64,000 nucleotides of DNA from Sunxiuqinia sp963678245 (GTDB taxonomy: Bacteria; Bacteroidota; Bacteroidia; Bacteroidales; Prolixibacteraceae): positions 1,426,001 through 1,490,000 of the forward strand of contig OZ223309.1 in NCBI GenBank assembly GCA_965140765.1, given 5' to 3'. Position numbers and translations under genes: made by a program. Below, piece by piece: positions 10,123-18,438 of this stretch. Below the pieces are notes generated by a model that was not told the DNA's origin, did no database searches, and saw only the letters and a program-made list of their open reading frames with translations. How positions within the stretch are numbered: position 1 is the stretch's first letter; each line of letters starts with the position of its first letter.

Positions 10123-10307
10123 CCTTTCTGGTATGGAGTACTAGTTTAACCAAGTAAAATAAAGCAAAAAGACAGATGAAACGACCATGATCAAAATTTC
10201 GCTCACACAGGAGGATAATTAATTGGGAGTTCCATGCGTCGTGCACGAAATAAAAGCACTACAGTGAAGTACGGAAGTTGCACGAACTTAAATTGAAAAA
10301 TATAAAC

Positions 10308-11555
10308 ATGAAAAAAATAGTCCTCATTCAATTAATTCTATGTTTTGGCTTGTTGGTGAACGCGCAGATTTTTCAATTTCGAGGTCCGAACCGAGATGGC
10401 AAATTTACCGATACTGAGCTTTTGAAAGAATGGCCCGAAGCAGGTCCCGATTTGCTGCTGGAATTTGAAGGAATAGGAAAAGGATTCTCTTCGGCCGTTT
10501 CTAATGGGAAATACATTTATGTCTCGGGTATGATTGATACGCTGGACTACCTGACCTGTATCGATTTTGAAGGCAATCAGAAATGGCAGGTAGCCTATGG
10601 TGAATCCTGGAAAAAATCATTTCCAGACACAAGAAGTACGCCAACCCTCGAAGGCGGTCGTATTTACGCAATTAGTGGGATCGGCGAGCTGGTTTGTTTG
10701 AATGCTGAAACCGGAGAGATTAACTGGAAAGTGAATGTCGATCGCGATTATCACTCAGAATGGCACATTTGGGGCGTTTCTGAATCTCCCCTGGTTGTTG
10801 ATGATAAAGTGATTTGTACGCCGGGTGGAAATGAAACTTCTGTTGTTGCTTTTGATAAAATAACAGGCGAAGAGGTATGGAAAACAGAAAGTGTTGGTGG
10901 ACAAAGGGCTTATGCGTCGGCAACGACATACAATTACAACGGCCAACAGTATGTATTAGCAGTTACCGCTACCCACCTCATCATGTTAGATCCGTCAACT
11001 GGCGAAGTGAAAACAACTTACAAATACTATAAGCACGATAAGTGGTCAGATCAACCAGGCCTGATTTGGACGAATGTTCCCCTGTGTAAAAAAGATGAGA
11101 TATTTTTGTCGATGGGCTACGATTATCCAGCTAAAATGCTGAAAGTAAATGCTGATGCATCGGATTTTGAGGAAATATATACCGATACCATTTTTGATAA
11201 TCACCACCATGGAATGATCGAACTGGATGGTTTTATCTATGGATCAAACTGGGAAAATAACCGAAAGGGAAACTGGCTATGTAAAAATTGGGATACAGGA
11301 GAACTTACTTACGATACAACCTGGCACACCAAAGGCGCATTGATTTATGCCGATGGTTTGCTGTATATTTATGAAGAACAACGTGGAAATGTGGCCCTGG
11401 TAAAACCGGATCCTGCAGGTTTTGATGTCATCAATTCCTTCAGAATTGAGAAAGGAGCTGGTCCGCATTGGGCTCATCCTTTCATCAACGATGGCAGGCT
11501 TTTTCTGCGTCATGGCAATGTATTGATGGTTTATAATATAAAAGCTGAAGAGTGA
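10308..11555 (+). CDS. Exported PQQ-like beta-propeller protein 2
   Basis: A 415-residue paralogue of the preceding protein. I chose the ATG at 10308 because it starts the signal peptide (KKIVLIQLILCFGLLVNAQ); the in-frame TTG 30 bases upstream adds a non-signal-like leader. Mature protein begins IFQFRGPNRDGKF and carries blades such as LNAETGEINW, FDKITGEEVW and LDPSTGEVKT. It shares several landmarks with protein 1 (EWPEAGPDLL vs EWPAEGPEVL; GPHWAHP vs AQHWAHP), so the two arose by tandem duplication. The 185 bases between them show no terminator. The stop overlaps the GTG of the next gene (GTGA), pointing to translational coupling. Confidence 0.85.
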   Translation: MKKIVLIQLILCFGLLVNAQIFQFRGPNRDGKFTDTELLKEWPEAGPDLLLEFEGIGKGFSSAVSNGKYIYVSGMIDTLDYLTCIDFEGNQKWQVAYGESWKKSFPDTRSTPTLEGGRIYAISGIGELVCLNAETGEINWKVNVDRDYHSEWHIWGVSESPLVVDDKVICTPGGNETSVVAFDKITGEEVWKTESVGGQRAYASATTYNYNGQQYVLAVTATHLIMLDPSTGEVKTTYKYYKHDKWSDQPGLIWTNVPLCKKDEIFLSMGYDYPAKMLKVNADASDFEEIYTDTIFDNHHHGMIELDGFIYGSNWENNRKGNWLCKNWDTGELTYDTTWHTKGALIYADGLLYIYEEQRGNVALVKPDPAGFDVINSFRIEKGAGPHWAHPFINDGRLFLRHGNVLMVYNIKAEE

Positions 11556-12973
11556 AGCGAATATTGATAAATTCTTTGGTTGGTTTGGTGGCGATAGTTG
11601 GATTAACGGCCTTTGTTTTTTGGTTCTCAAAAGATCCGACAGACGATCTTCAGGTAAGCATGCCTGGTGCTGATAACCGACAGGCCGGAAGTTTGATCAA
11701 AGACATTATTCGCATCGGAGAAAATTTCAACTTTTTTGGACACGATGCCCCGGAAATGGATGGCACCTGGCCTCGGTTTCGGGGAGAAAATTTTGATAAT
11801 ATCGTTTCTGAAAAGCAAAACCTGAAAGATTCGTGGACACCCGAAGAGCCGGAAGTGTTATGGACATTAGAGTTGGGCGAAGGGCATGCCGGCCCTGCAA
11901 TTTACAAAGGGGAAGTCTATTTGCTTGATTATGATGAAGAAGCACGCGAAGATGCACTCCGCTGCTTTTCATTAGCTGATGGACAGGAAATTTGGCGACG
12001 CTCTTACGGTGTGCATGTGAAACGAAATCATGGAATGTCCCGCACAGTTCCAATGGTCACTGAAGATTATGTAATCACGATCGGTCCACGTTGTCATGTG
12101 ATGTGTGTTGAGCGTGAATCAGGCGATTTTGTTTGGGGCTTGGATATCGTGAAAGAATATGGAACGGAAATCCCACAGTGGTACACCGCACAATGTCCGT
12201 TGGTTTATGGAGATCAGGTTATTTTGGCTCCCGGCGGAAGTACCATTATGATGGCTGTTGATATTCATTCGGGTGAAAAATTATGGGAATGTCCAAATAC
12301 CATGAAGTGGAAGATGTCGCATTCATCGATCGTTCCAATGAATTTTAATGGCAGAAGAATGTATGTGTATAGTGCTGATGGAGGCGTTTGCGGAATCGCT
12401 GCCGACGGTGAGGATGAAGGAACTGTTTTATGGCAATCCAATGCCTGGAACCATTCCGTGGTAGCTCCTTCGCCGGTTGTTTTCGACGATGGACGTATTT
12501 TTCTGACAGCAGGATATGGAGCTGGTGGCATGATGATTCGTATTGTTCCTCAAGGAGACCAATTCGAAGTAGAAGTTTTAGCCGAATATAAAGCCAAAGA
12601 GGGGCTAGCGAGTGAACAACAAACACCGATCGTTTGGCAAGGGCATCTGTTTGGAATTTTGCCCAAAGATGGTGGAGCTAAACGTAATCAGCTGGTTTGT
12701 GTTAGCCCCGATGATGTGAAGACAATGGTGTGGACTTCTGGTAAAGAAGCTCGGTTTGGATTAGGACCATACATTATTGCTGACGAGAAAATGTACATTC
12801 TGGATGATGATGGCACACTGACGATGATAAAACCGGATACATCACGATATATTCAATTGGCACAAAAAAAGATTTTGGATGGACATGATGCCTGGGGACC
12901 GTTGGCAATTGCAGATGGTCGACTCTTGATGCGTGATGCAAAAACGATGGTTTGCCTAGATATTGCGGAGTAG
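11552..12973 (+). CDS. Membrane-anchored PQQ-like beta-propeller protein 3
   Basis: A 473-residue protein. GTG start overlapping the upstream TGA by 4 bases. Residues ~3-23 are a membrane anchor or uncleaved signal (VGLVAIVGLTAFVFWF). After a linker, TWPRFRGENFDNI opens the propeller; blades include SLADGQEIWRR, VERESGDFVWG and DIHSGEKLWE. It carries more Cys and His residues than proteins 1 and 2 (for instance GPRCHVMCVE), which may matter for metal or redox binding, but no standard cofactor motif is present. Periplasmic location is inferred. The coding sequence is followed within 8 bases by the left inverted repeat of a nuclease cassette, so the operon was probably interrupted here. Confidence 0.85.
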   Translation: MKRILINSLVGLVAIVGLTAFVFWFSKDPTDDLQVSMPGADNRQAGSLIKDIIRIGENFNFFGHDAPEMDGTWPRFRGENFDNIVSEKQNLKDSWTPEEPEVLWTLELGEGHAGPAIYKGEVYLLDYDEEAREDALRCFSLADGQEIWRRSYGVHVKRNHGMSRTVPMVTEDYVITIGPRCHVMCVERESGDFVWGLDIVKEYGTEIPQWYTAQCPLVYGDQVILAPGGSTIMMAVDIHSGEKLWECPNTMKWKMSHSSIVPMNFNGRRMYVYSADGGVCGIAADGEDEGTVLWQSNAWNHSVVAPSPVVFDDGRIFLTAGYGAGGMMIRIVPQGDQFEVEVLAEYKAKEGLASEQQTPIVWQGHLFGILPKDGGAKRNQLVCVSPDDVKTMVWTSGKEARFGLGPYIIADEKMYILDDDGTLTMIKPDTSRYIQLAQKKILDGHDAWGPLAIADGRLLMRDAKTMVCLDIAE

Positions 12974-12980
12974 TTTTTTA

Positions 12981-13006
12981 CCCCAAACCCCTGAAGGGGC
13001 TTAAAT
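12981..13006. repeat. Left imperfect inverted repeat of the DUF559 cassette
   Basis: Contains the palindrome CCCCTGAAGGGG, preceded by CCCCAAA and followed by CTTAAA. It matches the reverse complement of the element at 13455-13481 apart from small indels (the right copy reads TAAAT where this one reads AAA, and GACTT versus CTTAAA). A hairpin can form within each copy. Confidence 0.75.
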
Positions 13007-13013
13007 AAAAAGG

Positions 13014-13427
13014 ATGAATATAAGTGATAATGTTTCGATGTTTTATAACGCTAAGCCTCATATATTTGAAAGAGCCAAGGCTTTGAGGAAATGTATGACT
13101 GGTTCGGAACAAAAGCTTTGGGAGTATTTACGGGGAAGAAAGGTAGGAAATCATCGCTTTCGTGCGCAGCATCCGATTAATATCTTTATTGCGGATTTTT
13201 ATTGTCATGAGTTGAAATTGATCATAGAAGTAGATGGAGGTATTCACAGGTCAAAAGAGAATGCAGAATATGATTTGGGAAGAGAAGCAGAGCTGAATGA
13301 ATGGGGAATAAAAGTCATTCGATTTACAAATGACGAAATTGAAATGAAAATTTCTGATGTATTGAAGAAAATTGAGGCGATCTGTAAAAGGCGAAAAGTT
13401 GAACGATTAAAAACAGATTCAATATAA
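13014..13427 (+). CDS. DUF559 endonuclease-domain protein (PD-(D/E)xK/Vsr-like)
   Basis: A 137-residue protein covering a whole DUF559 domain. Residues ~17-35 carry LRKCMTGSEQKLWEYLRGR, and the nuclease core reads FRAQHPINIFIADFY...LIIEVDGGIH, with the Asp and the Glu-x-Asp of a very-short-patch-repair-like fold, followed by LNEWGIKVIRFTNDEI. Such single-domain proteins are frequent in Bacteroidota and their role is not established. It is unrelated to the surrounding redox genes, uses the same strand, and is bracketed by inverted repeats within 10 bases of its start region and 28 bases of its stop, so it looks like an inserted cassette. Confidence 0.85.
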   Translation: MNISDNVSMFYNAKPHIFERAKALRKCMTGSEQKLWEYLRGRKVGNHRFRAQHPINIFIADFYCHELKLIIEVDGGIHRSKENAEYDLGREAELNEWGIKVIRFTNDEIEMKISDVLKKIEAICKRRKVERLKTDSI

Positions 13428-13454
13428 GCTGAACCTTAAGTTCGATGCAGGCCG

Positions 13455-13481
13455 AAAGTCCCCTTCAGGGGATTTAGGGGT
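13455..13481. repeat. Right imperfect inverted repeat of the DUF559 cassette
   Basis: Contains CCCCTTCAGGGG flanked by AAAGT and ATTTAGGGGT. Its reverse complement aligns with the left element at 12981-13006. The pair delimits about 500 bases containing only the DUF559 gene. Confidence 0.75.
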
Positions 13482-13506
13482 GAAATTGCGAATATGTTAG
13501 TGACAC

Positions 13507-14475
13507 ATGAAATATAAAAAGCTGATTAATTTGATTTTAGTGCTAATGGCAGTAGCTATTGCAGCTATCATTGCTCGTGATTTTGTAGTCAACCGGGGTG
13601 GAGAGAATATTGAAAACCCGTATGCTTTTGATGTTAGTGAGTATACTAAGGTAGACGCTTCTGAAATAATTTATCAGGAAGAGAAGGTGTTGCAATTGAA
13701 GGTTGATGAACCAAAAGGAATTGATTTTTATAATGAAGCTATTTATGTGATAGCAGACAGCAGCTTACTGAAATTGAATCAGCAAGGGCAATTGCTTCAG
13801 GAGATTCTGCTGGGCGATGAACCGACTGCAATTAATGCTGGATCGCAAGTTTGGCTGGCTTTTAAAAATCAAATAGTTTGTATCGATGAGAATGGTAAGG
13901 AACTACAACGTTGGCCTGATTTCGGCCCTCGCTCGGTCGTTACTTCTCTGGTTGTTTCACCCGACTATGTTTATGTCGCCGACGCCGGAAATCGCTTGGT
14001 GTATCAATTTTCACGTGATGGCAAACTAATTCGGGAAATTGGAGCCAAAGATGAGCAAAAAGCTGTTCCGGGCTTTATTATTCCCAGTCCGTATTTCGAT
14101 GTCGATTTAAATGAAAATGGTTACCTCTGGGCAGTCGATCCCGGACGCCATAGCTTGGAAAATTTCAATGCGGATGGTTCGTTACGAACATCCTGGACGA
14201 TTTCATCAGTAAAAAAAGAAGGGTTTAGCGGATGTTGCAACCCGGCTCACATGTCTATCATGTCCGAAGATAAATTCGTAACCAGCGAGAAAGGAATTGT
14301 GCGGGTGAAAATTTACGATCAACATGGAGAATACCTGGGAGTAGTGGCTACAGCAAATCAGTTTAACGAGGTTTCCCATGCTCCTGATGTTTGTGTGTCT
14401 GATGATGGAAAAGTGATTTTGTTGGACTTTGACAGGAAGCAAGTACGTCTGTTTAACCCAAAAGAAAGCAATTGA
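13507..14475 (+). CDS. Membrane-anchored NHL-type beta-propeller protein
   Basis: A 322-residue protein with an N-terminal anchor (residues ~6-23, LINLILVLMAVAIAAIIA). The rest forms six NHL-like blades: KGIDFYNEAIYVIAD, VVSPDYVYVADAGNRLVYQFSRDGKLIREIG, DLNENGYLWAVDPGRHSLENFNADGSL, and a last blade ending VILLDFDRKQVRLFN. A paired-Cys motif GCCNPAH occurs near residue 240 and could bind a metal or form a disulfide. It is followed with 1-base overlap by the small Cys protein, so it belongs to the redox operon. NHL propellers bind proteins or ligands; its function here is unknown, probably periplasmic partner or substrate recognition. Confidence 0.8.
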   Translation: MKYKKLINLILVLMAVAIAAIIARDFVVNRGGENIENPYAFDVSEYTKVDASEIIYQEEKVLQLKVDEPKGIDFYNEAIYVIADSSLLKLNQQGQLLQEILLGDEPTAINAGSQVWLAFKNQIVCIDENGKELQRWPDFGPRSVVTSLVVSPDYVYVADAGNRLVYQFSRDGKLIREIGAKDEQKAVPGFIIPSPYFDVDLNENGYLWAVDPGRHSLENFNADGSLRTSWTISSVKKEGFSGCCNPAHMSIMSEDKFVTSEKGIVRVKIYDQHGEYLGVVATANQFNEVSHAPDVCVSDDGKVILLDFDRKQVRLFNPKESN

Positions 14476-14669
14476 TGGATAGAAAAGAGTTTATTAAAAA
14501 AAGCTTGCGGCTAGGCGTTTTAACAGGAATTATTGGAGGCTCGGTCTTTTTAATCAAGCGCAATAAGATTGATTTTACTTGTTCGGTTGATGGCGTCTGC
14601 AAATCATGCTCGTTATTCACTGGTTGTGATTTGGATAAAGCGAAACAAAGCAGAAACGATGAGCGATAA
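14475..14669 (+). CDS. Small exported or membrane cysteine-motif protein
   Basis: A 64-residue protein starting at the ATG that overlaps the previous stop (TGATG). Its N-terminus DRKEFIKKSLRLGVLTGIIGG looks like an RK variant of the twin-arginine signal seen in the next gene (RREFIQKGMRL), suggesting the two signals share ancestry. The short mature part has four Cys arranged C-x5-C-x2-C-x5-C, enough to hold one Fe-S or metal site if paired with the neighbouring ferredoxin. The 3' end overlaps the ATG of the next gene by 11 bases. I do not recognise a family; it may be a small electron-transfer subunit or an assembly factor. Confidence 0.6.
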   Translation: MDRKEFIKKSLRLGVLTGIIGGSVFLIKRNKIDFTCSVDGVCKSCSLFTGCDLDKAKQSRNDER

Positions 14670-15255
14670 AAAAGATAGTACCCAAACCAACAGGCGCGAA
14701 TTTATTCAAAAAGGGATGCGACTGACTTTGGGCGCATCACTGGCCGGAGTGGCTGGTTTTGCTGCGTTAAAAGTCAGTGCCGATGATTATGTGTGGCAGC
14801 TCGATCCGTTCAAATGCGTGTACTGCGGTCGGTGTGCTGACTACTGTGTGGTGACACCTTCCGCTGTGAAATGTGTTCATGCTTTCGATTTGTGTGGTTA
14901 CTGCGACTTGTGTGGTGGCTATCTTAAACCGGATGCCAATGCCCGGTCTACAGCAGCAGAAAATCAGCTTTGTCCAACGGCAGCTATCAAGCGTAAGTTT
15001 GTGGAAGATCCTTATTTTGAATATGAGATTGATGAAGAATTATGCATTGGATGTGCTAAATGTGTGGAAGGTTGCACATCGTTTGGAAATGGTTCGCTGC
15101 ATTTGCAAGTGCGTCATGATTTATGCGTGAATTGTAATGAATGCTCCATTGCCCGGGTATGTCCGGCTGATGCTTTCGAGCGGGTGCCAGCCAGCCAACC
15201 ATACAAAATAAAGGGTGACTTTACGAACAAGGATGACAACAACAAGCCAGCTTAA
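14659..15255 (+). CDS. Tat-exported polyferredoxin (4Fe-4S dicluster-type)
   Basis: A 198-residue protein. I chose the ATG at 14659 because it puts the twin-arginine signal NRREFIQKGMRLTLGASLAG at residues ~10-30; the longer frame upstream reads through the previous gene. The mature part is dense in Cys: CVYCGRCADYC, CVHAFDLCGYCDLCGG, CPTAAIKRK, CIGCAKCVEGC and CVNCNECSIARVCPADAF, sufficient for about three to four [4Fe-4S] clusters. It resembles NapG/MauM-type periplasmic ferredoxins that pair with NapH-like membrane proteins, and the next gene is exactly of that type. It probably carries electrons on the periplasmic face of the membrane. Confidence 0.88.
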   Translation: MSDKKDSTQTNRREFIQKGMRLTLGASLAGVAGFAALKVSADDYVWQLDPFKCVYCGRCADYCVVTPSAVKCVHAFDLCGYCDLCGGYLKPDANARSTAAENQLCPTAAIKRKFVEDPYFEYEIDEELCIGCAKCVEGCTSFGNGSLHLQVRHDLCVNCNECSIARVCPADAFERVPASQPYKIKGDFTNKDDNNKPA

Positions 15256-15268
15256 ACCGACAAAACGA

Positions 15269-16522
15269 ATGAACCGAACCGCTAAAATATTTTTTTCAAT
15301 TTCTGCTTTAATACTGAGCATTCCGGTCTGGGCACAACAGCGTTTTCCAAAACCGGAATTTGAAACCGACTATGTACAGCCGTCCACAACGCAGGCAGCT
15401 CCGCGAGCTTTATTCTTGGAATATTTGGATGTGTTTGTTTTAATCGCAGCGTTGGTGATTGCCACCTGGTTTGTAGTTAAAAAGCGTTCGCGTAGGGGGG
15501 TGATGTGGACCTCTGTTTTTGCCTTACTTTATTTTGGTTTTTTTCGAGAAGGATGCATTTGCGCCATTGGAGCGATTCAAAATGTCACACTCGCCATTTT
15601 TGATCCTACGTATGTTTTGCCATTTACAGCGTTGGCCTTTTTTGTCATTCCGTTGGTCGTAACGCTTTTCTACGGAAGGACTTTTTGTGCTGCTGTCTGT
15701 CCGTTGGGGGCTATTCAGGATTTAGTCGCTTTTCGACCGATTGAGATTCCCAAATGGCTGCAAAAAATATTGGGGATGATTCCCTACTTATATTTGGGCT
15801 TAGCTATTTTATATGCCGCAACCCGGTCTGAGTTTTTAATCTGCCGATATGATCCGTTTGTTGGTATCTTTCGCTTCGATGCTGAATTTCAAATGTTACT
15901 GCTTGGCGGACTATTTTTACTTGTAGGAATTTTTGTTGCCCGTCCTTATTGCCGCTTTTTCTGTCCTTACGGCGTGCTGCTTGGGTGGATGTCAACGTTC
16001 TCCCAAAAGCACATGAGCATAACCCCGTCCAACTGTATTCAGTGTAAGTTGTGTGCCAACTCATGTCCTTATGGAGTCATTGAAAAACCGGAGGAAGAAC
16101 AAGGAAACCGGCGATCAAATGTACAACGGCTAATGACTTACTTGTTTTTTATTCCACTGTGGATCGGAATTGGAGGTTTGGCCGGATCAATGTTGCACGG
16201 GCCGTTATCCAAATTCAACTCGAAAGTTTATTTGGCAGAACAGCTAGTGGAAAACCCGGAATTGAAGAACGATCCCAACTATATTGATGCCCGTGCTTTT
16301 GTACAATCCGGCGAATCAATGGACGAACTTGTAAAAGAAGCCAGGGAAATTAGAAGTCAATTTTACTGGGGAGGTTGGATTTTGGGAGGATTTATGGGCT
16401 TGGTTGTTGGACTGACCCTTTTAAAACTGGCTTCGTATAGAAACCGTCATGACTATGAACCCGATAAAACCAATTGCTTAAGTTGTGGACGATGTATGGA
16501 TTATTGCCCGGTGAAGAACTAA
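15269..16522 (+). CDS. NapH/CcoG-like membrane polyferredoxin
   Basis: A 417-residue integral membrane protein starting at ATG 15269 (an ATG at 15233, overlapping the previous gene, is an alternative). A signal-like helix ending near PVWAQQ is followed by about five more membrane segments (~45-65, 75-90, 115-140, 170-190, 205-225) and a late one near 370. Characteristic Cys pairs on the loops, REGCICAIGAIQN, FCAAVCPLGAIQD and RFFCPYGVLLGW, are those of the NapH/NosR/CcoG family. Two ferredoxin motifs, CIQCKLCANSCPYG and the C-terminal CLSCGRCMDYCPVKN, lie in the cytoplasm. Such proteins move electrons between the quinone pool or cytoplasmic donors and a periplasmic ferredoxin. It is the likely membrane hub of this operon. 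Confidence 0.87.
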   Translation: MNRTAKIFFSISALILSIPVWAQQRFPKPEFETDYVQPSTTQAAPRALFLEYLDVFVLIAALVIATWFVVKKRSRRGVMWTSVFALLYFGFFREGCICAIGAIQNVTLAIFDPTYVLPFTALAFFVIPLVVTLFYGRTFCAAVCPLGAIQDLVAFRPIEIPKWLQKILGMIPYLYLGLAILYAATRSEFLICRYDPFVGIFRFDAEFQMLLLGGLFLLVGIFVARPYCRFFCPYGVLLGWMSTFSQKHMSITPSNCIQCKLCANSCPYGVIEKPEEEQGNRRSNVQRLMTYLFFIPLWIGIGGLAGSMLHGPLSKFNSKVYLAEQLVENPELKNDPNYIDARAFVQSGESMDELVKEAREIRSQFYWGGWILGGFMGLVVGLTLLKLASYRNRHDYEPDKTNCLSCGRCMDYCPVKN

Positions 16523-16538
16523 ATCGATAGAAAATAAA

Positions 16539-18434
16539 ATGAATTGGACGATTAACGATAAAATGAACTTGGCGAAAGGTATCACCTGGATTGCCGCTCT
16601 TTTTAGTTTGGTGGTTAGCTTGATGCTAATTGCTAATTACCTGCAATTAGAAAGCGTAGACCCATTGGAAAGTCCGGCTTTGCAAACCTTAGTTGAACAG
16701 CTGCATGATCATCCGAATGACAAAGTATTGAAGGAAAATATCCGGGCACTGGACCTGCTGATTCGGAAGGCGTATTTCACCAGTCAGTGGCAAATTCGGA
16801 CAGGTGCCTACCTGTTAATATTTAGTGTGCTTGTGTTTGTGTTGGCAATCCGGTATCAAAAATCGCTTCGCTCCGGGCTGGAAGAATTGGAAAGCATTGA
16901 AAAGGACGCTTTTCTGGACAAACAGTTAGCACGAAAGTGGTTGGTTTATTCAGGCTTGGGACTTTTTGTTTTCGCTCTGCTGGCGGGCTTCTTGTCAAAT
17001 GATTTGTTAGACTCGTATGAACCGAAAGGTGCCTTAGCGGATAATCAGGCTGCATCAAATGTTGAGGTTATCGATGTTCAACCAGTGGCAGTTGCCGAGC
17101 AAGCCGAAGTTGAAACAGCAACAAAAGAAAAACAAGTTGAAGCAATACCTGAAGAAGAGGTCAGCAATAGTCAAACTGATCATGATTCTCAACAAGATAA
17201 TTCCCAACCTGAAATAGCGAAAAAGGAAGAACCGAAAGCACAGGTAGCCCAAACCCCTGCAAAATCGGCTGTTCCGACTGAAGAAGAATTTCGGGAGAAC
17301 TATCCATTTTTTCGGGGACCGGATGGCGATGGAATCACTTACAAAACAAATGTGCCAGACAAATTTGACGCTGCGGCAGGAGAGAATGTACTTTGGAAAG
17401 TTCAGGTTCCTAAACATGGCTACAATTCTCCCATTGTTTGGGGAGACAAGTTATTTGTTTCAGGGGCTGATAAAGAAGCCCGTGAAGTGTATTGTTACGA
17501 TACAAAAACCGGTGATTTGTTATGGCAAGCTAAAGCTGACCAAATTTCAGGATCACCGGCAAAAATGCCGAGTGTAACGGAAGATACCGGATTGGCTGCT
17601 TCAACAATGGCAACCAATGGAAATGCTGTTTTTGCCATTTTTGGAACCGGTGATTTGATTGCACTCGATTTTGAAGGCAAACGGTTGTGGGCTAAAAATC
17701 TGGGAGTACCTGATAACCACTATGGTCATTCGTCATCGCTCATCATCTATAAAAACAAACTTATTGTTCAGTATGATACCAATCGTGGCTCTAAAGTGAT
17801 GACGCTAAACACGGCTGATGGCTCTGCTCAATGGGAAACCGTGCGTGATGTGCGAATTTCCTGGGCATCGCCGGTGTTGGCTGATGTTGATGGGAAAGCA
17901 CAGCTAATTTTAAATGCTGAACCATTGGTTGCAGGTTATGATCCGGAAACCGGAAAAGAATTATGGACAGTGGAATGCATGATGGGTGAAGTTGGCCCAT
18001 CGGTTGGCTATTCAGACGGAATGGTTTATGCGGCCAATGAATATGCGACTTTAGCGGCCATTAAAGTGGGGGAGCAGGCTGAAATCGTTTGGGAAGATAG
18101 CGAGTATCTGCCGGAAGTTGCCAGTCCGTTAGCGGTTGATGGCTTTTTAATTATTGCCACAAGCTATGGAGTCGTGGCTTGTTATGATGCCAAAGATGGT
18201 AACAAATACTGGGAGCAGGAGTATGGCGATGGTATTTACGCTTCGCCTGTTTATGCTGATGGGAACGTCTACCTGATGGACATGGGTGGTAATTTACATG
18301 TCTTCAAACTAGGAAAAGAGTTTCAGTTAGTAGCAGAATCGTCTTTAGGCGAGCGGTCGGTTTGCTCGCCGGTTTTTGCTCAAGGGAAAATGTTTTTACG
18401 CGGATTTGATCATTTGTATTGCATTGGAAATTAA
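16539..18434 (+). CDS. Membrane-anchored PQQ-like beta-propeller protein 4
   Basis: A 631-residue protein. The N-terminal ~165 residues hold three membrane segments (~13-33, ~87-107, ~135-155). A low-complexity stretch rich in Glu, Gln, Ala and Lys (~170-245) acts as a spacer. Then PFFRGPDGDGITY opens an eight-bladed PQQ-like propeller with blades YDTKTGDLLW, LNTADGSAQW, YDPETGKELW, YDAKDGNKYW. The design (membrane segments, long flexible arm, propeller) suits a periplasmic domain tethered next to the NapH-like protein encoded 16 bases upstream. No haem or metal motif is evident. The function is unknown; a docking or substrate-handling role in the complex is inferred. Confidence 0.83.
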   Translation: MNWTINDKMNLAKGITWIAALFSLVVSLMLIANYLQLESVDPLESPALQTLVEQLHDHPNDKVLKENIRALDLLIRKAYFTSQWQIRTGAYLLIFSVLVFVLAIRYQKSLRSGLEELESIEKDAFLDKQLARKWLVYSGLGLFVFALLAGFLSNDLLDSYEPKGALADNQAASNVEVIDVQPVAVAEQAEVETATKEKQVEAIPEEEVSNSQTDHDSQQDNSQPEIAKKEEPKAQVAQTPAKSAVPTEEEFRENYPFFRGPDGDGITYKTNVPDKFDAAAGENVLWKVQVPKHGYNSPIVWGDKLFVSGADKEAREVYCYDTKTGDLLWQAKADQISGSPAKMPSVTEDTGLAASTMATNGNAVFAIFGTGDLIALDFEGKRLWAKNLGVPDNHYGHSSSLIIYKNKLIVQYDTNRGSKVMTLNTADGSAQWETVRDVRISWASPVLADVDGKAQLILNAEPLVAGYDPETGKELWTVECMMGEVGPSVGYSDGMVYAANEYATLAAIKVGEQAEIVWEDSEYLPEVASPLAVDGFLIIATSYGVVACYDAKDGNKYWEQEYGDGIYASPVYADGNVYLMDMGGNLHVFKLGKEFQLVAESSLGERSVCSPVFAQGKMFLRGFDHLYCIGN

Positions 18435-18438
18435 AGGA

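Noticed and set aside
10278..10307. Upstream TTG as start of propeller protein 2
   Set aside because: It adds ten residues before a normal signal peptide that begins at ATG 10308.
15233..15268. Earlier ATG for the NapH-like protein
   Set aside because: It would place a polar leader before the signal-like helix; it cannot be excluded but ATG 15269 is simpler.
18376..18438. Upstream start for the NuoEF fusion
   Set aside because: It would overlap the preceding gene by 59 bases and adds residues not related to NuoE; ATG 18439 begins the domain.
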